From: Aotearoamyces nothofagi
Lineage: Eukaryota > Ascomycota > Leotiomycetes > Leotiales > Tympanidaceae
NCBI GenBank assembly: GCA_015345905.1
Contig: JADDTR010000016.1
Span: forward strand, 500,631 to 564,630
Length of the DNA stretch: 64,000 nt
Direction: 5' to 3'
Part shown: one piece after another, positions 33,001-46,613 of the stretch
How the letters are laid out: each line of letters opens with the position of its first letter
Position numbering within the stretch: position 1 is the stretch's first letter
Notes under the pieces: model-generated
What the model was told of the DNA's origin: nothing
Seen by the model: only the letters and a program-made list of their open reading frames with translations
Databases searched by the model: none
Translations under genes and position numbers: made by a program

Positions 33001-36000
33001 CCGTACCTCTCCGTTCAGGGAAGTTTGAATGTCTCAAGCTTATGAACGGAAAGCTTGAATCTACTGTAGTATAAGGATCTAAGTTACGTACGGGATTGTA
33101 TGGTATGGCGTAATAGTTCCTCGGTTCCTGTGATGGAAAGCTTAGGATCTAGCATATGCAGCAATTGGGGGCACAGCTTGGGGGATTTGAACGCTGACTA
33201 CCTATCTGTACCGGGACTGACTATTGACAGCGAGTACTTTGTCCTTGATAGCTCGACGCCTAGTATAGATTGTCCTTCACCCAGGCTATAGTACCGATAA
33301 GTAGGTAGGTCAAAGCGACGACATGTCAGGGACCTCGTCACCCATGGACCGGACGGGAGGAGGTGGGTACGAAGTACAGGCCTGGAGATGGCCAAGGCAC
33401 CCTCTTGCATCTCACTATCTCACTCATCTCCAGGCATCTCCAGACATCCTCAGGGCTCCATGTCCGAGACCAAAGCGTCGTCTCCTTTTCTATCGCATTG
33501 GCCGTTAGCAATGCTTCTAGCTCCTTTCTAGAACGGCCAAATTTGCAAGAGAAAGTGAGACAGTGAGACAGTGTGTCAGAGACAGGGCGTCCGAGTGGAA
33601 TCCGGAATTGCGAATCAAAACTGGGCTGGTGTCTGGAGGTTGGGCCACTGGAACTGGCTGGGATACTGGCACTTGCAGTGGAACTGGAACTCGGACTAGG
33701 ACTGAGACTTGGAGACGGATTTTTAAGGTTTGTGGCACCCTTCAGACCGCCTTTGTAGCCGCGGATGATATCCGCAATACGAGGGATGTAGATGCCATAT
33801 TCCTTTCTGCTTATACATTATTTTGCACAATACGAAATTCTTCGTATACAACCCGTGGCACCACATCCACATCCACACGTTGCACATTTGACATTTGGCA
33901 TTGGATATTGGGTGTCGGCTTCTGTTTATCGGCGTCGAAAAGGATGGACATTTACATCCTGCCCTCGAGTTTGCTGTTGACTATCGGCATCGCTCGTATG
34001 GTGCGCGCGTGTGTGGCTGTTTTACAGGCCACGTCCATCTGGATACAAGGCACAAATGAACTGCTTGCAAATCTTACCCTGCATCGAGTCAAGGGCTGGG
34101 TTCAGGAGCAGGCCATGCTACGTGAAAACGTGCCATAGCCGCCCAATTTGCCGTCCCCGTCGTCTTAGTAATCGTTTCGAGCTGCATGTCTGCAAAGGAA
34201 TCATGCAAGTAATAATAAAAGCACCTATGACTGGCATGTTTCTGAAAATCAGTGCCGTCACGGCAGTTGGGCTAAGCATGAAATGAACCCATAAAAGGAG
34301 TCCATGGTTCTGCATCCCGAGTCCTGCTAAACCCTGCTGGAATCCGCTGAGGGATGGGGGGTTTTGTAGGGGACAAGGATTGACCAACAGCCTGGTGGTC
34401 CTAGCAGCCATGACGTGATAATTTCCTCCGTCATGCTTGAGGTGAAATCTGCAACAGCAACATAGGAATGATGAGATCTTTACGCGGAGACGGGAAATGC
34501 GGGAAATCGAACTTATATGGATACTGCGTTCGGAGTGACCGTAGACGAACACCAAAACATAACAAAAGAGCTTCTTCCGGAAGACTAGATGGAACGTCTC
34601 GGTGATGCAGCCCCCTGGTATACAAGTAGTAGGCGTCAAAGCCGACAGCCCAACGAAAGCCGGTGTAGAAAATGGGCGACTGGGCCAACCATGACTGGCT
34701 TGGTGTTGGACATCGTCGGATTACGGCGGACTTGGGTGGGCCTAAATTGGACAAGCAGGCAGAGCCGTCAAGCGCCATCTCCGACAAGACCAAATTCTGG
34801 CAAATCCTGGGCTCCAATAGGATGAGGACAAAGAGACGTTATCCCGGACACTAAGAGCACTCGGGCGTCTCACACAGGGATATTATGACGAGGCCAGGGC
34901 GCGCACTCGATGCAAAGAATCCATTCCATGGCAAGAAGTCACGAAGCGCAGTACGGTAGTACGGCATCTAGTCGCCTGTCGTTAGAAGTTTGGCTTGTAC
35001 CACGTGAGCTGCGCAAAGATCTTATCAGTTGCGGCTGAGAGACTCCCAGCAGTGTGCGAAACTGCATCTACGCTCCTTTGCAGGCGCGCAGGCGCGCAGG
35101 CGTGCAGCTGTACTCCCTACGCTCGCACGCAGATGCCGATAACAAGCCAGATAACAGAACAGGTCGGACGGGCACGCGGGTTTCACAGACGACACTCGGA
35201 CGTCGGTGAGAGAGTGGTGGGCAGGGGCCAAGATCCACCACGTCGCAACGGATCCTCTCTCGCCCACTGTGGTTAGAACAAACAAGGGAGCCACGTTCCT
35301 GTGATCTGTCGTCCAGTCCCGTCTTCCGTCAGTGGGGAGAGCTTCATTGGCCGCCGTTGATGGGTTCCGCGTCTGAGCTTTTGGGGATGGTAAAACCTCC
35401 GTCCGTCGTAATATATCTACTTAGTATTCGGTTTCATGGACTCGGCGAGAACGTGCAGGAATAGCTATTTACAGCGCATGCTGCAGCCGAGGTGCGACAC
35501 AACTATAGGTGTTCAAATACCATCCCCTCCGAGTAATTGCACCTCTGTTTTGCCCAGATCGCCAACAACCGGAGGTACAACTATCCAGGGGGGTGGCATG
35601 GTGTGAGTATTGAACGGGCGTTGGCTCCGTGACTTGTAAGAGTGGTGACTCGTGACTCGTGGGCGCGAAACCAGGCGAGCGAGATTCATCATTTACTACA
35701 ACCAGAATGGAAGGAAGCTTTCCATCCTGTTAAAGTACGTAAAGTACAGTATCACTTTCTATAGTTACTCCTACTCCGTACGGACTCTCCGTACGGAGAG
35801 TATTTTGCTCTTCCGTCGCCCGTATGCAGAAACATGCCTAGCGGCGCCTAGTAGGGTCCGCAAATAAGCAGAACGACATCAAGATCAATAAGACACACAC
35901 CGACATTCATTGCAGCAGCACAAGTCCTGCACTGTAGCTTTGCAGATCGTCAAGAGCGTGGTGTCTTCGGAGCGGTGCCGCCGTGTGGCCACTTCGTCTT

Positions 36001-36900
36001 CTACTTTCCCGCTTTCTGGAGCAAGTACACGGTACTTACCCGTCAAGCATACTTGGTAGTTCCCTCGCTCCACTCCCTACGTGGGCAGCCTGACACCATG
36101 ACCAGGCGACGGTTCAGGCAGAGTGGGGTGGCAGATCTGCTGAGGATTCGTATAAGGTTTGGCTGCTGAGCAATACCACAGTAACCCGAGGCCTAGTACT
36201 CCGTAGTTGCCGCCGCTGCTGCTTCCAGTCTCTGGGTGCCACAGGCCGAGTGTCCATTATCGCCAGAAGAAACCTGCCCGCAGCTTGCTTGCGGTGAATA
36301 CTCGACGCATATAATTTGGCATCTCTGTTGTAGAATACTTCCTTACTCTCCCTTCCGTATGCAATCTTATCCATTCCGTGACGCGGCGAGCAACGCAGCT
36401 GCACGGGCGCTTCAAAGCTCCGAATACGGTCAGTTATAGCGAAGGTATAGCACAGCACAGACAGGTATCGATCTGATAGCGACGAGCCATCGCCCGGAAG
36501 CTACAAGCGTTTCAGGACGCTGTGTCTGAAGGCACGTACCTTATTGGAGGAAGCTAGGCCTTCCCCGGTTTTGACGTGGCCTGCGTCTCTTCCTTCCTAC
36601 CTACCTAGGCTCGAAGGCTCGTAGGCCAAATCCTCGTAAGCTAGGTGGCGCATAGGCGGCAATGACGATGTGTCCCGGGCCACAGCACGTTTGGGTCATA
36701 GTGCCTCGATATTTGTGCCTCGTGAATTGTGCCAGGTAGAGCAGGGCGGGCGAGTGTTGAGCATCGAGGCTGTCCTGCCGGGCGGGAATGGCCTGGATAT
36801 GACCTTAGTCTCGCGGCAGGAGCCGCTTTGGGGTTGAGACGGGCAAGTACCTGCCCAACATGTACAGTACATGGCAGCAGGAGTGGGAGAAGCACAGGAC
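30039..36900. other. Long intergenic region, no supported gene
   Basis: Nearly 7 kb without a frame that shows protein family features, splice-consistent extension or a believable start. It holds simple repeats: a GA-rich tract near 31625-31675, (AAACCC) near 31869-31893, CAG/CAA runs near 32239-32270 and three CATATCGT-type copies near 32338-32375. Frames such as 31454-31899 (minus) follow the simple sequence. It may hold non-coding transcripts or distal control DNA, but nothing decisive is visible. Confidence 0.45.
31869..31893. repeat. Short AAACCC tandem repeat
   Basis: Four copies of a 6-bp AAACCC unit. It is not the fungal telomere unit TTAGGG/CCCTAA and is too short to be a telomere remnant. 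Confidence 0.75.
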
Positions 36901-37205
36901 CTGATGAAGGAACGTGCTGGAGAGCTGTGTGTGGTGGTGGTGGTGTTGGTGTTGGAGTGTCGGTGTGCAGACCGTGCGGGCGTGCGGGTGTGCGGTGCGA
37001 TGTGAAAGCGTGCTGCTGCCTCAGGTGTCGGTAGCTAGAGAACGGGAAGTACAGTGCAGCCAGTGCAGCCCAGCACAGCCCAGCCCAGCACAGGACAGAC
37101 CTTGCCAGCCTGTAGCGACCTCGACTCGCTAACTCGTGAACTCGCAGTCGCTATACGGGCACCGGACATCGCTAAGCTCCCTAAAGTGCCTGCCAGCCAG
37201 CGTAC

Positions 37206-37260
37206 TGTGGTGTCCTGTGGTGTCCTGTGGTGTCCTGTCCTGTCCTGTCCTGTCCTGTCC
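37206..37260. repeat. TGTGGTGTCC then TGTCC tandem array
   Basis: Three 10-bp units pass into about six 5-bp TGTCC units, suggesting slippage growth of one unit from another. Confidence 0.85.
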
Positions 37261-37694
37261 CTCCCACGCCTTCGCACTGGCCGCCTGGCCCTTGGCCCTT
37301 GGCCCTTGGCCCTTGGCTGGCGTGTTGGCGGACTTGGGTGCATTACCCGGCATGGCACTTGGGTACCCAGGCCTGCCAGGTACCCTTCTAGCACCTGTAC
37401 GTACGCCCCTACGGCACCTGCGGTACCTATGCACTTGGCTTGATGGAGGATTTGCATCAAGCCTCGGCGGGCTCGACGTCGGAGAAGCCATAGAGTGGTG
37501 CGTGCGGGCGACCCAAAAGCAGCTCCAATACATGTACTGCGCCGTACTGTAGATGCTGCCGTACCCGCGGATCTGCCGTAGTGTGCAGGTGGGCAGCAGC
37601 ATCCGGATCCTGTCCTGCCCTGCCCTGCCCTGTCCTGCCCTGTCCTGTCCTCTGCTACATAGCTCATGGGCCGAATACAGTATATACGATGGGA

Positions 37695-37722
37695 TGCGCT
37701 GCGCTGCGCTGCGCTGCGCTGC
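37695..37722. repeat. GCGCT pentamer array
   Basis: Five direct GCGCT-type units ending in GCAGT. Confidence 0.85.
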
Positions 37723-40250
37723 AGTGCATGCCGTCTGCTGCCCAACCACACCGACGCACCAACCACGTCACATCCGTCATATCTGTCGTGCACATACATC
37801 AAGCATACATGACGGCCGCAGACGTCCAGCCAGCAATCACAGGACGCGAGACAGCCGGATCAGATGCGCCTGGCGCTCTGGGGATGGCCAGCCAGCACAG
37901 CCTACAGCGGGCGCTAGTGGGCTGAGCGGAAGTGCAGGACAGTACCGCAGGGCAGGGCACATACTCCAGGTGTAGCGACTGCAACATATCGCCGTAGCTA
38001 CCGTGCTGTACTGTCAATTATCTTGCAAGACCCAGCCCTTTTGGCCTTTTCACGGCGAGCTCGTCCAGAACCGGTCCTGATGTCTCACACAGCTCCTCTC
38101 TGCCAGCGATCCTCTGCTGCCAGTTGCGAGCTATCCCTCTGATCTCATGACACCGCGACATGCATTGCACCCTATGCATTACCTGCTACGCGCTGTGGCT
38201 ATTCAGGCTGGCTGGCTCTAGGGAGAGGGCGGCCGATCCACAAGGGAGAAGGGGAACACGGAGGGTGGCATCGCTGGCAAGCAAGTTTGTCGCCTTTGCG
38301 GACTAACCAGATACCCATACAGCACGGTCGTATCATTTCCCTAGACAGCTTTGGATGAGCATGAACCAAATGGCATCGGCGACCTGACCCTTCTGCGGCG
38401 GCGACGTCTGGCGTAAGTTATGCCTGAAGCTCTAAAATTGCACAGCCCCATCCACAGCTGATGATGGCCCTACTAACTTACCTTATACTAGAACCCTCGG
38501 ATACGTAATAAAGTAATTGTAATAAAGTAATTGGCGCCGCCGGATATCCAGCGTACAGTGCAGTGCAGCGCAGAGCGTTCACCGTGGCACTGGACACAGT
38601 GCAGCACAGTGCAGCACAGCGCAGTACAGCGCAGTACAGAGTCCCTACCGTGTCCACCGCCCAGTGCAGTAGCATTGCAAGGAAATGGCCCCCAGTTCCG
38701 GGATCCAGGGCTCCAATCTTGCCATGTGCTGCGTGGATAATAAAAATAGCTGATCTGATCGGTCCGAGGTCACCGAAAGTGTTCGAACTGCGAGGCGATC
38801 AGTGCCTTCATTTCCCTTTCCCCGGTTCCCTCGCACGTTCGCGTTGTGGTCGCAGCGTCAGCGTGGTACCAGCCAATTCGCGGCTGTCAGTTATCAGTCA
38901 TCAGCCATCAGTCGTCGGCCATCAGCATCAGCATCAGCATCAGCCATCAGCCATCAGCGTCATCCTTCCACAGCTCGTGCACAAGGAGGTGGGTGCGTGT
39001 ACTGCGCCTGCAAGTTACGAGCTCCTGCAACCTCGACCTACACTCCGAGCCATCGATATCCAGCGCCCTTCTGGCGCTGCAACTTCCCATTTCCTCAGCG
39101 GCATCTTCGGTGGTGCCTGTAGCCACGTCTTCAAACGGCTTGGACAGACGGAAATGAAGGCGTGCCATTATTCAGAGAAGAAAAGTTTCAGGTGGATCAG
39201 TTTACCCTGCCAGCGTGCACTCTGTAGACAAGAATGCTACACCGTTTCTCCCACACCCTTTCTGAAGGGCTGCTTAGACTCCGTGGGCTCCGTGGGCTCC
39301 GCAGGCTGCTACTGTAGGAGGTTATAGATAGAGCAGGGAGCGGAGACGATGGCCCCTTCGGTAGCACTGAAGAATGGCCTCCTTGCCCAGATGCTGTCAA
39401 ACGGTACTTTGCTACTTCATAAGTGCTCCCTAGGCGTTTCAACCAGACCCTGTCGCCGCTAGAGGACTCGACAGCTTGACGGGGCGCACAGGGCTTCCGG
39501 GTTAATGCTTCTTGGTGTGGACGACGGGCCTTCTAGAAGACCGGGATGGCCTTCTAGAAGGAGATTTGGCATTGAACAGGAGAAATAACACAGAGCAGGG
39601 GCTTGCCCTGCTGCGGACTGGCCTCGAGGTGGTCACGCTGATTAGCCTGGACGACAGACAGACCTCGAACAATGCATGCCCGCGGGCAGCACGACAGCGA
39701 CTCGCGACTCGTGATTCGTGCTTCGTGCTTCGTGATCCGCGATTCGTGCGTCGTGCTGGGTGCTGGGTGCTGGGTGCGTCGTGCTTTCGTGCTTTCGTGC
39801 TTCGTGACGGGTTGCGTAGGGAGCGTATAGCGATCCCTTGCAAGCTGCCCGCTGGGGCGGTGGCGGGCCAGCTCCGCTCGCGACTGAAGCTGCGGACCGC
39901 CCGAGTCTTGCTGTGCAGCCGTACCCGTTCCTGCACCGTGTCGCAGCGCCCTCCTCTATGCCGCGACCAGCAGTGATCAGAGCCGCCGTGCCGCCCCAAA
40001 CGCGACTCCATGTGGTCTCCAGGTTGCTCCTGTCGACGGCCGAGCACCGCAGCCAGGCCCCTACCGCACCACCGCATCACGGCATCACCTCATCCCCTGT
40101 GCGGGCTGGCACGTCGCATGCTGGCACGTCGGCGCGCTGCACGCCTGCCCGCCCGCCCGCCTGCACGCCCGCACGTCTACTGTGCTCTGCACGCCTGTCC
40201 CACCGCCTGCCACGCCTGCGCCCAGTAGGTACGTGCTAGGGACGAGTCGG

Positions 40251-40280
40251 CAGGGCAGGGCAGGGCAGGGCAGGGCAGGG
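40251..40280. repeat. CAGGG pentamer array
   Basis: Six perfect copies of CAGGG, followed shortly by three copies of GCGTCCTG. Confidence 0.9.
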
Positions 40281-40430
40281 TGGCTAGCGACAGCGTCCTG
40301 GCGTCCTGGCGTCCTGGCGACCGCGCGACCTAGCGACCTACGTGTGTACCCTAGGTACCTAGCTACAGGTGTCTCCCTCCCCTACCGGCCCTAGCCTCTA
40401 GGTGCGGTGCGGTGCTGTGGCGCCTTGCCC

Positions 40431-42312
40431 ATTCCATTTAGCGACAACTTTTATTCCAGAGCGCACTAATTTCGGGGAACCGTCTAACAGACTCATCTGT
40501 TCGGTCAACCCCGTTATCAAGGCAGCGCTGTCCATCAAATAGGCACGGCAAAAGAAGAGGAATCTCGACGGCTCGCCGCTCACCAACCACACACCGTCTG
40601 CATCCTACACCGTTCCTCTCCCTCCCTCGTACTCCGCCGCTCTCTGCCTCTCCGCAACGCCGCCGAGACAGCGACGAAGCAGCATCGGCGATCCAGCGGC
40701 GACCGAACAGAGACGCCCCAGGTCGATTCTTCTCATTCCTCAGACGCCCTTACCTGAACACCTCCGCCGTCTCTCGTTCTGCCTCTCGTTCACGCCCGAC
40801 ATCTCCACGCGCCATCACGGCAACGCCCAAGGCTGCTTAGGCTTTGCATCGACATCCGCCCTCACAGAGTCGCCGATACCTCCTCGACACGGACCCTGCA
40901 TCGACGCAAGGTCTGGATCCCTCGGCGCCCCGACAATCTTGTGTGACGTGAAATTCCAAGGCGACTGCACTCGACAGCCTTGAACCTACGAAACCGGAGC
41001 TCTCTCACGGTCAGTTGTTGCAATTCTTCCTGTGCCTCCAGTGGTGCTTCCTGTGAGTGTAGCCGCTAACTCTCATGGCAGAAGTAGGTCCTGTCCTGCC
41101 AGTGGCACCTTCGATTAGGTACACTCTGCTCTTCGACTCGTCCCGATCCTGCGACAGCAGCTACCATCCAGATCCCGCCAGTCTGCAAGATCTCGGTGTC
41201 TGTGACAGCCTTCCTGCGCACTGAGTCCTGACGGCAACCACGAGGAGCATCTAAGTCTAGGGACAGAGAAGTAGGAGGAGGCGCAAATGCACAACCTTCC
41301 TGCAGCAACACTCTACAAAGATACAGCGCTTCAAACCACTTACGATATCGGGTACTTGTGCACGCCTTCACTCACGGTCTAGGCTCATATCCTTGATCCA
41401 GACAGCCTATATTCGCCGACCGCGACATCCTCAGTCTGATAGCTCACTCACTCGAGCAGACGAACCGCTGGCTCGTGCCTCAGACACTGCAGTATACCGA
41501 GCAGGCTAGAAAGAGATACTACATCAAGTCCTTCAACTCGTGACCGGGTAGTTGAACGCGCCTTCTACAGATCAAGAACAACCCTTTGTGGTACTTCTCG
41601 ACGGTGCTTTAGCACTAATTACGACTGTTTGAAATTATCACGTTATTCAACTGCGGAATTCCATGTAAGTTGCATGCTCATTTATCTCTGACCGCACAAC
41701 TGTAAGCGGCTGCGAAGTTGCCCGTGCGTGCCCAAACATTCCGCCCCCCCGCGAACCCGACACCCACATCGGCGGATACCCTGGAATTGGGAACTCGCCA
41801 GAATCTAAAGCGGATCTGGCTTGCTGTCGTGTCAAGCAGGGTGAGCACGGGTCGCTGCATACTTTAGCATTCATTATTCCACTTCTCTGCAACTACACTT
41901 GATATTTTTTTTCTACAACCTTGCTATTACGAACAATGAAGTCTTGAATCCGAACCTCGCAATTGAAAGCTATAAATGCTAACCCGCAACCAGGTTTTGT
42001 AGTGTGGTTCTAAGATAAAGATTTTGCAATTATCAAGGACTTCAATCACAGCACAATTTCCTCGTCCAGTCTTACAAACCAGCGGTGTACAGCTGAATTG
42101 TACATTTCTTGCGCGGTATTGAAGAGTGTGGACTGCGACAACCCTTCCCAAGGTTCCCACCCGAAACAACACCCGCAATATCGAGACATACCGCTAGCAT
42201 TCCCGATTCCACTCCTGGTTGTTGGACGAACACCTGAACCGAGCGCTGGATCACAAATCCTCTCCCTAATATCCCCCCATTTCCCAAAAAGTACGTCCCT
42301 CCCGAATTAGCA
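40431..42312 (+). promoter_or_regulatory. Probable promoter and long leader of the C2H2 gene
   Basis: After 40570 the DNA becomes CT-rich and then CA/CG-mixed with no repeats and no good frame (CCTCTCCCTCCCTCG near 40612), like a transcription start followed by a leader of more than 1 kb. Long leaders with upstream introns are common for fungal regulators. The exact start and any leader introns cannot be fixed by eye. Confidence 0.45.
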
Positions 42313-43772
<1,460 letters not shown>

Positions 43773-44845
43773 CTCATCAGAACCGAACTACGGTCCAGGA
43801 GTCAAAATGTACATGCCATCATGATGGCTTTCTTTTCCTACACATCACGCAGTCTGCTTCGATTTGCCCGATACCCTGTATATCTTTTGCATCGACGTTG
43901 CTTCCTCTCCTTTGCTACCCCCTTACAACTGGTGCTCCTAGACTGGCTCAAGCGTCCCGTCGCGAATTTCGTCACTGTCGCAAGACATACTATTCAACCC
44001 GTTCTGCGGTATGGCGCTGGCGTTTGTTATGGCTCTGAGCCGCCGGGATTTCTCATTCTCTGCTGGCTAGAAATGTGGCTGATGTCATGAGACATGATAT
44101 AAAAAGTTGCATTCATTGCTGGAGTGAAGGGTGGGGTGGATGGCTTTTTTATCATTTTTTGTAGAGTGTCGAGCTGGTCGTTTTCGCTCTTTGGGAATAT
44201 ATCAGTCGAACTAATTAATCAAATACTTATATCATGCCGTGTTTCGCTGTGAGGTGTGCGCCGGTTGTGACTTGCCTGGCTATAGCGTGCTCCTTGCGGT
44301 GCTGGGCTTCTATCCAGTTCCGACCTACTCAAGAAGCAGAGACGGGTTCAGGTGCAGTTATACGGAGAGGATAGTTGGCAAGGGAAGGGATGGCTGGAGT
44401 GACCAGATCAGATTACTAGGTACGGCCGTACGCTGGAGCTGGGACTTGTCGATGATCATATATGGCCATTGGCGACAGAGCAGCATCACACCATCGGGAA
44501 TTCAAAGCATGGCGCAAGGAAACGGGTCTGATGTGGCTTGCTTGCTTGCTTGCTTGATTGATTGCTTGTTTAGCTATCTCCTTACATTGAAGCCGCGAGA
44601 ACGCTTTTCTCGAATACAATCTGTCGCACATGGAGTAGTAGAAAGCAGGAGCAAATATGGGCAGGGATGGAGCTAGATGCGTGTAACGTCATGGTGGGGT
44701 GGTGCTGAAGAGGACATGCGCGGTCTGCTTTTTTTTTACTTTTGGAGGGACTGCTCTCTTCGTCATCGATCGAAGGAGAGACTTCTCACTCATCTGCCTA
44801 CCTCGCTCGCGCGACAAGTTGGGCGGGTGCAGGTCGCTCGTGAAG
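43773..44845. other. Convergent 3' region, no supported gene
   Basis: About 1.07 kb between the C2H2 gene and the 2EXR gene, both ending here. The plus-strand frame 44239-44676 has no features beyond a GCTT simple repeat (about 44538-44556). Confidence 0.45.
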
Positions 44846-45589
44846 TCAGGCGTATCGCTTCGCAACGATTTTGACTCTCGGAGCAAGCCAGTCTGGACGA
44901 AGGTCCTTGACACGGCCAAGGTGCGACTCGACAAGGCCGGCAGCGTCGTCGAACTGGCTCTGCGCCCTGGCATCGAGCGCGTCTCTGGCGACGTCGACAA
45001 AGGTCATTTCCGCGCCCGCAGGCGGCTGAGTTCCTCGGCTCGGTGCTCCACCGGCACCGCGCGGGAGGACAGCCAGCAGCTCCTGCAGGCCGGCCAGCTT
45101 CCCGGCGGAGAGCTTGCGCTCCAGACAGCCGAGCATCAGCGCGGTGGCGTCGAGGGCGAGGAAGCGGACGGCGTCTCGATCCTCGGGGGTCGCGACGTCG
45201 GCGAAGAAGCAGAAGTCGGCGAGGACGGCTATGTCGGAATGCGCGCTGCGTGCTGCAGTGCCGTGGCCGTCGAGGAAGCAGAGCACGTCGGTGGCGAAGT
45301 TAAAATAGCTCTTTCCCGGGCCGAGCGAGTCGCGCAGGGCGAAGGCGGGGAAACTGCCTCTCCTGAGGGCATCAGACCGGGTTTCATGGCTGATGCTGAG
45401 GAGCAGCGGCGCTGGTAGGGAGGGCTTCAGGAACATGGGAAAGCCGCTGACACAGCGTGTACGCAGTTGTACGAGGCGGCAGCGAGTGAACGCATAGGAC
45501 CAGACCAGGTCTCGGACTTCGACCGGGAGCTTGTTGAAGCAGGTAAAGGTTGTCAACGGCGTAGACGTGGCCGCAGTTGGTAAAGACAT
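44846..45589 (-). CDS. 2EXR domain protein
   Basis: A single exon of 247 residues from the ATG at 45589. The frame stays open to 45724, which would add 45 residues without domain character, so the shorter start is preferred. The N-terminal domain reads FTCFNKLPVEVRDLVWSYAFTRCRLVQLRTR...PLLLSISHETRSDAL. This is the 2EXR pattern found in large, rapidly varying families of Pezizomycotina proteins of unknown function. The remainder is Ala/Leu/Asp-rich, with DVLCFLDGHG and a helical tail. The coding region is GC-richer than its flanks. Function is unknown. Confidence 0.75.
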   Translation of the reverse strand: MSLPTAATSTPLTTFTCFNKLPVEVRDLVWSYAFTRCRLVQLRTRCVSGFPMFLKPSLPAPLLLSISHETRSDALRRGSFPAFALRDSLGPGKSYFNFATDVLCFLDGHGTAARSAHSDIAVLADFCFFADVATPEDRDAVRFLALDATALMLGCLERKLSAGKLAGLQELLAVLPRGAGGAPSRGTQPPAGAEMTFVDVARDALDARAQSQFDDAAGLVESHLGRVKDLRPDWLAPRVKIVAKRYA

Positions 45590-46271
45590 GCTGGACTTGG
45601 AGGAAGTTGGATGAGATCCTGGGTATGAAGAAAGGCGTCTTGAAGAAGAGTATTGGACCAGCTTGATACAGGCGCGAACAGATCCTGGGGATTCTTCGCT
45701 GTTGATAGATTGATGAGGACACAAGATGGGAGCATCCGATGCATTATATAGGTAGTTTGTCTCCGAGAATCACTAGATCACTAGATCACTGAGCACCTTA
45801 GGCGCATTTCCTAATTTGGAATATGCTCATATTCACTGATCTTCTCTTATGCAACAGCCGTAACAGGACTAGGGCACCGCCATTCGCCAAGCAGTTGATT
45901 CATGCACCTCGCAACTCGATGTAGTGATCCGGCCAAGATGAATCGAAGCTTCCCGACAATATCTGAAAAGGGGAATCTTACTTCTTTGCAGTTGAGGAGT
46001 TTCATGTTAATAGCAACCACTTAGTCGCTACTGACCTCCATCCTATCATTACAAACATTGCAGACACCACTTGCTTGCTATGGAAACAATGAGCAAGCAC
46101 AAACACTTATATTGCTGCTCTGGAGCATTGAGAGCTCGGCTTTTGCCCCCTGAGGTAGAGCGAAATCTTCCTACCTGGCTACATGTCCGGACCCGAAGGT
46201 AGTTTGCGCTGACTGATTATGCTCGAGCATACGTGGCAAGTGATTATGGTACGAAGGCGTTTTAAGAGGAT

Positions 46272-46303
46272 TACTACTACTACTACTACTAATAATAATA
46301 ATA
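46272..46303. repeat. TAC/TAA trinucleotide microsatellite
   Basis: About six ACT units pass into four AAT units. Confidence 0.9.
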
Positions 46304-46544
46304 GATATCTTCATGGCAAAACTCTGGCGACAGGCTGAGTGTCATCCCGTGACATTGCCTTTTCGACCCCGGAATTCTAAGGTGTCACGGGCGAACGTCG
46401 GCCCTTATGCACCCCACACTGCCGCAACTGCCCTGCGTGCCTGCATAGTGGATCGCATCGCGATTAGAAATCAAGACTCGAGGGCCTTAAAGCAAGTGGC
46501 CATCCCACTTCTTTCTTTGCGTCAATCCGAAATTCTTTGCACAG

Positions 46545-46550
46545 TATATA
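46545..46550 (+). promoter_or_regulatory. TATA box of the DsbA-like gene
   Basis: TATATA in the context CAGTATATAAGTCCC lies about 40-65 bp before the two candidate start codons and is followed by a pyrimidine-rich start region, a good core-promoter layout. Confidence 0.6.
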
Positions 46551-46613
46551 AGTCCCATCTCTCTCTTCTCTACACCCCAGCAGCATTGCATGTTCAGACC
46601 TACCTTTCGCAAG

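Larger units (their letters stand above)
36901..40430. repeat. Region dense in short-period minisatellites, GC-rich
   Basis: About 3.5 kb in which many different 5-10 bp tandem arrays follow each other: TGTGGTGTCC then TGTCC (37206-37260), GGCCCTT (37287-37317), CCTGC/CCTGT (37611-37651), GCGCT (37695-37722), CAGTGCAG-like (38555-38640), CAGCCAT/CAGCAT (38880-38960), CGTGCTT/GGTGCTG (39710-39812), CAGGG (40251-40280) and GCGTCCTG (40293-40318). The open frames across it (for example 37035-37802 minus, 38563-39327 plus) are products of this biased sequence and have no protein features. It lies upstream of the C2H2 regulator gene. Confidence 0.75.
45725..46613. other. Divergent intergenic region (2EXR / DsbA-like)
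   Basis: No gene is seen. A GATCACTA short repeat lies near 45769-45788, and a microsatellite and a TATA box are listed separately. Confidence 0.45.

Noticed and set aside
33563-34138. 191-codon plus-strand frame with Gly/Thr repeats
   Set aside because: Its first third is a GGAACTGG-type simple repeat, and the rest shows no conserved motif.
37035-37802. 255-codon minus-strand frame
   Set aside because: It runs through CCTGT/GCGCT arrays. Composition follows the repeats, overlapping frames on both strands are equally long, and no domain or splice signals are seen.
38563-39327. 254-codon plus-strand frame
   Set aside because: Made of CAGTGCAG- and CAGCAT-type repeats; no protein family features.
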